Below, one piece after another: positions 1-5,399 of a DNA stretch of 7,238 nt. The translations under genes and the position numbers were made by a program. Under the pieces are notes generated by a model, which worked only from the letters and a program-made list of their open reading frames with translations, searched no databases and was not told where the DNA came from. The stretch is from Ruminococcus sp. UBA4275. GTDB taxonomy: Bacteria; Bacillota; Clostridia; Oscillospirales; Ruminococcaceae. The stretch spans positions 1 through 7,238 of the forward strand of contig DGVV01000060.1 of NCBI GenBank assembly GCA_002395085.1. Reading direction: 5' to 3'. The stretch's first letter is position 1; the number at the start of each line of letters is the position of its first letter.

Positions 1-36
1 ATATAAATCCGTCGGAGACACTTTAGCCACAGACTG

Positions 37-73
37 AAAAGAGTCTCCTTATTGTGAAGGGAGACTCTTTTTT
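37..73. terminator. Bidirectional intrinsic terminator at the end of the minus-strand operon
   Basis: Bases 37-48 (aaaagagtctcc) are perfectly complementary to bases 60-71 (ggagactctttt). Two more pairs, one of them a wobble, extend the stem to 37-50/58-71 around a 7-nt loop. On the plus strand the GC-containing part of the stem is followed by six T (68-73). On the minus strand the mirror image gives a run of four T (complement of 37-40). It therefore can end minus-strand transcription 30 nt past the aldo/keto reductase stop codon, and more strongly any plus-strand transcript arriving from the left of the window. Bases 1-36 and 74-102 hold nothing else I can identify. Confidence 0.88.
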
Positions 74-102
74 CTGCCAATATTATAAAAAAGCGGGCGA
101 GG

Positions 103-1152
103 TTACAGCGTCATTTCATAGATCATCTCAATCAGTTCCGGTATGCGCAAATGCTGCGGGCAATCCTTCATGCAGGATCTGTCCGCACATCTCCGGCAGC
201 TTTCATACATCTCATGAATATTCAGCCGGAGTTTTTTCCTTGCCCAGTAAGCCTTGCCAAGATGATAATAGTTATACTGCCGCAGGATGATATGCGCCTC
301 ATATCCGTGCGGACAGGTACATTTCTGACACCGCGTACAGGGAACAGGCACATAGGATTGCGCCAGCCGTTCCGTGACCTCGGAGAAATCCCAGTCATAC
401 GGCGGATATTCCTCCTGCATCGCAGCATCCGCCTGCTGCACCGTGCCAATGCCGATCAGGGCGCAGGAAAACGGCCAGTGCAGCACCCCGCCGATCAGCT
501 CCTGCGGCGTAAATGCGCTGAGCAGACAACCCGCCGCATACACCTTGTTGAGAATCAGACCTTTTCCGCGGAAGATGTCCTGTTCCGCAATGCGGTCCAT
601 GATGCCGCGTTCGAGGATATTGCCGCTTGTCTGAATCACATCCACCCGATTATCGGCTGCTGCACGCGCTGCTACACTATAATAATGCGTCGCAATGCCG
701 GTATACCGGATAACACCGGCTTTTTTCAGATCGCACAGTGCATCGAGTGCGCCGTATCTGCTGAAGGTTTCGTCCTGATTCTTCTCATCCACCTGATGCA
801 CGAAATAGATGTCCGGATTCGTTCCGAGTGTTTCCGCAGAACGCATCACCTCCCGGAACATATCATTGCCGTCCATGAACCGCGCCTTATCAGAGATGAT
901 GATATGTTCCCTGCCGACCTTCTCTGCAAATACGCCGAGTTTGTATTCCGCATCGCCGTATTCCTCCGGAATCGCCGTGTCATAGAAATTGCAGCCCAGA
1001 TGATAAGCGTGCAGCATGATGTCCACTGCTTCCGGCAGGGCGGGGCTGTAGTAATCCGGCAGCACCGGCACATTGCCGCTTAAAACCGGAATTGTACCGA
1101 AGCCGATTTCCGAGACCCGCAGGCCGGTCTTGCCAAGCATTCTGTATCTCAT
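103..1152 (-). CDS. Aldo/keto reductase with C-terminal cysteine-rich (4Fe-4S ferredoxin-like) domain
   Basis: A 349-residue oxidoreductase, probably cytoplasmic and NAD(P)H-dependent; the substrate cannot be predicted. The N-terminus (MLGKTGLRVSEIGFGT) is the classic first strand of the aldo/keto reductase barrel. The catalytic tetrad is present: Asp58 (FYDTA), Tyr65 (EEYGDAE), Lys89 (ISDKA) and His119 (YFVHQ). Asp and Tyr are seven residues apart rather than the more usual five. LIGIGTVQQ at 232-240 fits the late cofactor-binding strand. The C-terminus has two cysteine groups, C272-x2-C275-x2-C278-x-C280-P and C319-x2-C322-x4-C327-x3-C331-P, as in family members carrying 4Fe-4S clusters, though the spacings are unusual. 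The start at 1152 was chosen because its ATG overlaps the upstream TGA (ATGA) and matches family starts; the frame stays open to 1236 but that extension is unrelated to the family. ATG at 1140 is an alternative start. No good Shine-Dalgarno precedes either, so translation is probably coupled to the LRR gene. Confidence 0.93.
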   Translation of the reverse strand: MRYRMLGKTGLRVSEIGFGTIPVLSGNVPVLPDYYSPALPEAVDIMLHAYHLGCNFYDTAIPEEYGDAEYKLGVFAEKVGREHIIISDKARFMDGNDMFREVMRSAETLGTNPDIYFVHQVDEKNQDETFSRYGALDALCDLKKAGVIRYTGIATHYYSVAARAAADNRVDVIQTSGNILERGIMDRIAEQDIFRGKGLILNKVYAAGCLLSAFTPQELIGGVLHWPFSCALIGIGTVQQADAAMQEEYPPYDWDFSEVTERLAQSYVPVPCTRCQKCTCPHGYEAHIILRQYNYYHLGKAYWARKKLRLNIHEMYESCRRCADRSCMKDCPQHLRIPELIEMIYEMTL

Positions 1153-4100
1153 AGCTTCTCGCACCACGCAAAGGCATCTGCGGCAATCTCCATGCCTTCC
1201 CGCTGACAGAACACCACTTCTTCCAGTTCGCTGCAAAACGCAAACGCCATCGCTTCAATTTTCCGCACCGATGCCGGAATTACGATTTTCCGCAGGCTCT
1301 TGCAGCGGAAGAATGCCCGTTCCGGAATCACAGAAATATTCGCAGATATGTGAATTTCCTGCAAATTACAGCAATGTTCAAACGCCCGCTTTCCGAGTTC
1401 GGCAAGGTGATCTGAGAGGTCGATGTGTGTCAGGCTCCTGCATCCGCTGAACGCCTGCGCCCCGATCCGCCGCACGCTGCCCGCATTCTGCACTGTGCGC
1501 AGCCATTTGCTGCTTTTGAAGGCAGATTTCCCGATGGTTTCCGTTTCCGGCGAAAGCACGATGCTTTCCAGCAGATTGCATTCCTGATACACCTGATCTC
1601 CGACCACCAGAATGCCGCCCGGAAATACAAGCTGCTTGATATTGCCCGTGCTTTCTTCGAGAACGCCGTCTGCATTTAGCTTAAAGCAATTGATGCACTC
1701 TGCAAAAATCCGCCGCACCAGATCCGGATACGGTTTTTCGGTCACATCGCGGAAATGTTCCAGCGTATAGGTTTTGCCGTCGGAATCGCGAATGGTTTTC
1801 AGGTTGATGCAGTTGCGGAAGGCAAACACATCCACTGCGACCCGTTCCTGCGTCAGAATCAGCTCCCGCAGCCGCGTATTGCCTGCAAACGCCCAGCTGC
1901 AAATCCGTTCGATATTCGCCGGAATCTCCGCAGTTTCCCCGCAGCAGGCAGCGTCAATCAGCAGCCCGTTCACGATATTGAACGGCACTTCCTTCCGCCG
2001 TTTTTCCAGCCAGCCCGTTCCTGCAAATGTCAGCTTGCCGCTGCTGCGGAATCCTGCCGGAAACAGAATTTCCGTCACACGAAGATGATCGCGGAACGCC
2101 TCATCCTCCGCAGAAACGATGTCATCCGGAATGCGCACCGTGACCGCATCCCCTTTGTATTTCACAATGCCAAGCTGCCGGTTCACATCGAAGCAGGCAT
2201 AAACGCTGCCAATGATCTCCTGCACCGGAATCGGCAGCGGATTATCCGCCGTATTCCGGCTTTGCGAAAAGCGCGAAAAAACGTAAGATTCGCCGTCATA
2301 CACGATATTTTCCGCGCAGGTGCAGCCGATAAAAGCACCGCTTTGCAGCTTTGTACCGGCATCCAGCACGATGGTTTGCAGCGCAGCACAATCGGCAAAT
2401 GCATGATAGCCGACTGCCGCATTTCTCAGCGCAACCGCCTTGAGACCGTCACAGCGTTCAAAGGCACGTTCCCCGATGCTTCTGATGTTCTCGAAATCGA
2501 ACTGTTTCAGCGATGTGCATTCATCGAAGCAGCGTCTGCCGATTTCAGTGAGTTCCGGCGAAAACCGGATCTCTGACAGCACACTGCATCCCGCAAATGC
2601 CTCATCCCCCAGCGCAGAAACGCCGGTGATCTGTACCGTTTCGAGATTGCGGCAGAAGGAAAATGCACCCTTCCCGATCTGCGCCGCCAGCACCTTGACC
2701 GTGCGCAGCGAAGGGCATTTCTCAAAGGCATAGGGTTCAATGATGCATTCCGGATGATGAATCACGACGGATCTGAGATTTCTGCATCCCGAAAACGCAT
2801 ATTTCCCGATCACCTCCGGCTGATCCAGAACCAGTTCCGTCAGGGAATCGTCATCGCAGAACTGATACGCCGCAATATCGTCCCTGCCGTACCGGCGTTC
2901 CGGCAGCGGCAGCGCAGCAGGCGTATACGTTTGAAAGCCCGGCAGTTCCAGCGATACACAGCCCCGGAATGCCGCAAATCCGACTGTTTTGAGAACGGCA
3001 GGCACTTGGAAGCGAATCAGTTTTTTGCAGTTTTCAAATGCCCCCCTGCCGATGATCTGCACATTCTCCGACATCCCGACCGTCTGCATTGCGGTACAGT
3101 TTCTGAAGGCGTTTTCGCGGATTTCCCGCACCGTATTGCTCATAATGACTCTGCCGATGCGGTCATTGCCGGCAAAGCAGCCCTCTCCGATGATCTCCAC
3201 GCCGCCCGGAATCGTGACACGTTCCTCATTGCCGGTATAAGCCATCAGGATTTTGCCGCTGATGTAAAAATCACTCATCACCTGATCATTGATCTTCCGG
3301 ATGATATACGGCGTATCCGCCTCATACCGGATGCCGCCCAGCCGGTACATCCTGCCGCCGATGATGATATGCTTCAGACTGCTGCATCCCCGGAATGCAC
3401 CTTCATCAATCACGACATCCTCGTGCTTCAGTGTAATCTGTTCAAGGTTGATACAGTTTCCGAATGCATTCGTGCGGATGCGTTCGAGGCTTTCGGGGAA
3501 CGAAATCGCCGTGATGCCTTTTTTATCGAAGAAGCAGCCTTTCTCAATGCAGCGGATGCCCTCCGGCAGTTCAAACGACCGCAGATCAATATGCAGCTTA
3601 GACAGCACACCGTTTTCAATCTCCAGCGATTGATACAGGCTTTGTGCAATTGCGCGCACCACGGGATGTCCGGTCTTTCCGGCAACATAATCCGCAAACA
3701 GATTCTCCGCGTGATAGGCAAAGCCGTCCGAAAGGCAGATGTCCTGAATGCGGACACAACCGGTGAAAATATCATCCGGAAAATTGGAGCAGTCAATCTC
3801 ACTGTGCAGTGATAATGCACGAAGCTGCGTGTCATTTGCAAATGTCTGCTTTTCGAGCCGCTTCACGCCGAATGCCCTGCATTCCTCCAGACGGTCACAG
3901 TAGAGAAAGACACCCGTTCCCAGTGTCGTGACCGAATCCGGCAGCAGAACAGAAACCAGCGAATGGCATCTGTGAAACGCGAAATGGCCGATGCGCTGCA
4001 AGCCCTCCGGAAACCGGATGGCTGCAAGCTGCCGGCATCCCTTGAAGGCATTGTCGTCGATTTCGGTCAGCCCTTCCGGCAGCACAACATCCGTCAGCCA

Positions 4101-4220
4101 TGCCATCCCCTTGAACACATCTTTCCCGATGACCCTGACGCCCGCCGGAATGACAAGGCTGTGCGATTCTCCGCTGTAACGAAGGAGAACACCGTTTTCA
4201 ATCTGATATTCTTCCGCCAT
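1149..4220 (-). CDS. Large leucine-rich repeat protein (LRR_5/BspA-like), no export signal
   Basis: A 1023-residue protein made of about 30 copies of a roughly 23-residue repeat of the form hxhPxxhxxIGxxAFxxCxxLxxh, typical of the LRR_5 (BspA or Treponema-type) family. These repeats usually form solenoids that bind other proteins; the partner here is unknown. The array is divided into blocks. Each block opens with a strand resembling F-x-I-x-NGVL-x-x-Y-x-G, seen near residues 5, 199, 318, 677, 747 and 846. Four blocks are preceded by a related linker (about 163-200, 288-320, 640-678, 812-848) with a GxxY start and a later hydrophobic-Arg/Glu-Ile stretch. There is no signal peptide, transmembrane helix, LPXTG motif or dockerin, and the many free cysteines (one in most repeats) also suit the cytoplasm. 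The start is supported by a strong ribosome binding site 8 nt upstream. The protein ends inside a repeat (DAFAWCEKL) with no obvious capping domain. It sits 3 nt after the dus gene and overlaps the reductase by 4 nt. Confidence 0.93.
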   Translation of the reverse strand: MAEEYQIENGVLLRYSGESHSLVIPAGVRVIGKDVFKGMAWLTDVVLPEGLTEIDDNAFKGCRQLAAIRFPEGLQRIGHFAFHRCHSLVSVLLPDSVTTLGTGVFLYCDRLEECRAFGVKRLEKQTFANDTQLRALSLHSEIDCSNFPDDIFTGCVRIQDICLSDGFAYHAENLFADYVAGKTGHPVVRAIAQSLYQSLEIENGVLSKLHIDLRSFELPEGIRCIEKGCFFDKKGITAISFPESLERIRTNAFGNCINLEQITLKHEDVVIDEGAFRGCSSLKHIIIGGRMYRLGGIRYEADTPYIIRKINDQVMSDFYISGKILMAYTGNEERVTIPGGVEIIGEGCFAGNDRIGRVIMSNTVREIRENAFRNCTAMQTVGMSENVQIIGRGAFENCKKLIRFQVPAVLKTVGFAAFRGCVSLELPGFQTYTPAALPLPERRYGRDDIAAYQFCDDDSLTELVLDQPEVIGKYAFSGCRNLRSVVIHHPECIIEPYAFEKCPSLRTVKVLAAQIGKGAFSFCRNLETVQITGVSALGDEAFAGCSVLSEIRFSPELTEIGRRCFDECTSLKQFDFENIRSIGERAFERCDGLKAVALRNAAVGYHAFADCAALQTIVLDAGTKLQSGAFIGCTCAENIVYDGESYVFSRFSQSRNTADNPLPIPVQEIIGSVYACFDVNRQLGIVKYKGDAVTVRIPDDIVSAEDEAFRDHLRVTEILFPAGFRSSGKLTFAGTGWLEKRRKEVPFNIVNGLLIDAACCGETAEIPANIERICSWAFAGNTRLRELILTQERVAVDVFAFRNCINLKTIRDSDGKTYTLEHFRDVTEKPYPDLVRRIFAECINCFKLNADGVLEESTGNIKQLVFPGGILVVGDQVYQECNLLESIVLSPETETIGKSAFKSSKWLRTVQNAGSVRRIGAQAFSGCRSLTHIDLSDHLAELGKRAFEHCCNLQEIHISANISVIPERAFFRCKSLRKIVIPASVRKIEAMAFAFCSELEEVVFCQREGMEIAADAFAWCEKL

Positions 4221-4223
4221 GAT

Positions 4224-5195
4224 TCACGCCTCCGTTTCCGCAAATGCCTGCACCAGAATTGCGCGCAGCCCCTGCATATTTCCGCACTGATACATCGCCT
4301 GCCTGCCGGATTTTGTCCCCGGCATCCGCTTCATGAAATAGGAAGCCAGCTTTTTGATGTAATCCATTGCAGCGAGTTCATCGAAGCAGGACTCTGCAAG
4401 ATCCGCCTGTTCCATCAGCAGCGACAGCTTGGTATCACCGGTTTCCCTGCCGGTAAGCTGCGCAAAAATCAGCGGATTTTCCAGCCCGTACCGCGCAAGC
4501 ATCACGCCGTCCGCGCCGGTATTCTCCATCATCCGGACAGCATCCTCCTCTGAACAGATGCCGCCGTTTGCAATAACCGGAATATGGACTGCTCTTTTTG
4601 CCGCCGCAATATACTCATAAACCGGTTCGCCGTCATACATCATATTTCTTGTTCGTCCGTGAACAGTGATCATATCCGCGCCGGAATCCTCACACATTCT
4701 TGCAAATTCGGTTATGACGATCTTGTCCGGATTCATTCCGGGTCTGCATTTGACCGTCACGACCTTGCCGCTGCGCTTGCACGCCTCTATGATTCTTGCA
4801 GCAAGCGGCAGATTTCCGGTCAGGGCGCAGCCTTCTCCGTTCTTGATGATATTCGGGACAGGGCAGCCCATGTTAATATCGACCACTGCATAATCGGCGG
4901 TATAGCTGCCCTTGCAGGCATATTCAAATGCTGACGGCACACAGCCGAGAAGCTGCACCGCCTTCGGAGATTCCGCCGCATCGGTATAGAGGAGTTTTGC
5001 AGTCGCAAGATCGTTATATTTCAGTCCGTTCGCACTGACCATTTCCGTGAAGCAGAGTCCCGCACCGAGTTTTCTGCACATCACGCGGAAGGGATAGCCG
5101 GTATATCCGGCAAGCGGCGCCATGAACACGTTCGACTCCGTTGTCAGGCTGCCGATATGGAGTTTTTTCAGATAGCTTTCCCGAAATCGTTTCAT
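4224..5195 (-). CDS. dusB: tRNA-dihydrouridine synthase, DusB-type
   Basis: A 323-residue FMN enzyme that reduces particular uridines in the tRNA D-loop region to dihydrouridine using NADPH; the exact positions cannot be read from sequence. The N-terminal barrel strand FMAPLAGYTGYPFR (24-37) and the following FTEMVSANGL are Dus signatures. The catalytic cysteine is Cys111 in DINMGCP. Other conserved parts are VKCRPG with Lys149, VHGRTR with His179, IANGGI at 208-213 and GVMLARYGLENP at 230-241, which contact FMN and its phosphate. A helical C-terminal domain follows (about 255-323). Length is normal for DusB. The start has GAGGG (5206-5202) 6 nt upstream. It is the first gene of the operon and has its own consensus promoter. 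DusB is the best subtype match by eye, but I could not compare it with DusA or DusC by alignment. Confidence 0.95.
   Translation of the reverse strand: MKRFRESYLKKLHIGSLTTESNVFMAPLAGYTGYPFRVMCRKLGAGLCFTEMVSANGLKYNDLATAKLLYTDAAESPKAVQLLGCVPSAFEYACKGSYTADYAVVDINMGCPVPNIIKNGEGCALTGNLPLAARIIEACKRSGKVVTVKCRPGMNPDKIVITEFARMCEDSGADMITVHGRTRNMMYDGEPVYEYIAAAKRAVHIPVIANGGICSEEDAVRMMENTGADGVMLARYGLENPLIFAQLTGRETGDTKLSLLMEQADLAESCFDELAAMDYIKKLASYFMKRMPGTKSGRQAMYQCGNMQGLRAILVQAFAETEA
4229..4233 (-). promoter_or_regulatory. Ribosome binding site of the LRR gene, inside the end of dus
   Basis: The minus strand reads GGAGG 8 nt before the ATG at 4220. It overlaps the last codons of the dihydrouridine synthase gene, whose TGA lies at 4226-4224. 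This fixes the LRR start and shows that the two genes are read from one transcript. Confidence 0.85.
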
Positions 5196-5207
5196 TTTCT
5201 GCCCTCG

Positions 5208-5219
5208 TTTCTATAGAAA
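5208..5219. repeat. 12-bp perfect palindrome in the dus leader
   Basis: TTTCTATAGAAA is its own reverse complement. It lies just upstream of the dus ribosome binding site (5202-5206) and downstream of the predicted transcription start near 5234, so within the untranslated leader. It could be a protein-binding operator or a weak 4-bp hairpin in RNA. No regulator is identified. Confidence 0.4.
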
Positions 5220-5240
5220 ACGGATGCGTATGATTTATTA

Positions 5241-5269
5241 AGTATACCATCATTGCAGGAAAATGTCAA
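5241..5269 (-). promoter_or_regulatory. Sigma-A/sigma-70-type promoter of the dus-LRR-reductase operon
   Basis: On the minus strand the -35 box is TTGACA (5269-5264), a perfect consensus. The spacer is 17 nt and the -10 box is TATACT (5246-5241), one base from consensus. The start of transcription should fall near 5234, giving a leader of about 39 nt before the dus ATG. No other promoter of this quality was noticed between the operon genes, so this probably drives all three. Confidence 0.88.
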
Positions 5270-5270
5270 G

Positions 5271-5286
5271 AAATGCTGAAATGCTG
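5271..5286. repeat. Tandem 8-bp direct repeat next to the operon -35 box
   Basis: AAATGCTG occurs twice head to tail (5271-5278 and 5279-5286), ending one base from the -35 box of the minus-strand promoter. The position would suit an activator or repressor contact, but two short copies can also arise by slippage. Confidence 0.35.
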
Positions 5287-5318
5287 AATTGTGCAAATTC
5301 ATGAACAATTCCTGAATT
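5286..5318. promoter_or_regulatory. Candidate operator: cluster of GAATT/AATTC half-sites between divergent promoters
   Basis: Four half-sites lie within 33 bases: GAATT at 5286, AATTC at 5296, AATTC at 5307 and GAATT at 5314. The first and third extend into a perfect 7-bp inverted repeat, GAATTGT (5286-5292) with ACAATTC (5305-5311). The first two form a 15-bp interrupted palindrome, and TTCATGAA at 5298-5305 is an 8-bp palindrome. The first three are spaced 10 and 11 bp apart, close to one DNA helical turn. The cluster sits between the -35 boxes of the two divergent promoters, where a single regulator could act on both. The sequence is AT-rich, so chance is possible and no regulator is known. 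Confidence 0.4.
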
Positions 5319-5332
5319 GACGCGCCTGCTGC

Positions 5333-5361
5333 TTGACAAGTACCGCCGTGCATGATATGAT
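5333..5361 (+). promoter_or_regulatory. Sigma-A/sigma-70-type promoter of the HD-GYP gene
   Basis: The -35 box is TTGACA (5333-5338), a perfect consensus, followed by a 17-nt spacer and the -10 box TATGAT (5356-5361). Transcription should start near 5368, giving a leader of about 32 nt. The ribosome binding site AAGGGGG (5384-5390) lies 9 nt before the ATG at 5400. Confidence 0.88.
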
Positions 5362-5399
5362 ATAAACAAATTAAATCACAAGCAAGGGGGAATGCATTT

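Noticed and set aside
14..65. Possible attenuator: GTCTCC at 43-48 could pair with GGAGAC at 14-19 instead of at 60-65
   Set aside because: The terminator stem is much longer than the 6-bp alternative, and no plus-strand gene follows that could be controlled, so an ordinary terminator is the simpler reading.
151..1083. Long plus-strand open frame opposite the aldo/keto reductase
   Set aside because: It mirrors the reductase in another frame, has no family resemblance or ribosome binding site, and its composition is that of an antisense shadow.
1153..1236. Longer N-terminus for the aldo/keto reductase
   Set aside because: The extra 28 residues are the end of the LRR gene read in another frame and do not match the family. 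The ATGA overlap start at 1152 fits better.
1755..3812. Two long plus-strand open frames (1755-2576 and 2754-3812) opposite the LRR gene
   Set aside because: They arise from the repeated, biased codon pattern of the LRR gene. The minus-strand frame shows clear repeats, while these show no domains and no start signals.
5317..5322. Second -35-like TTGACG upstream of the HD-GYP gene
   Set aside because: No -10 box lies at a suitable distance, and the TTGACA/TATGAT pair just downstream is far better.
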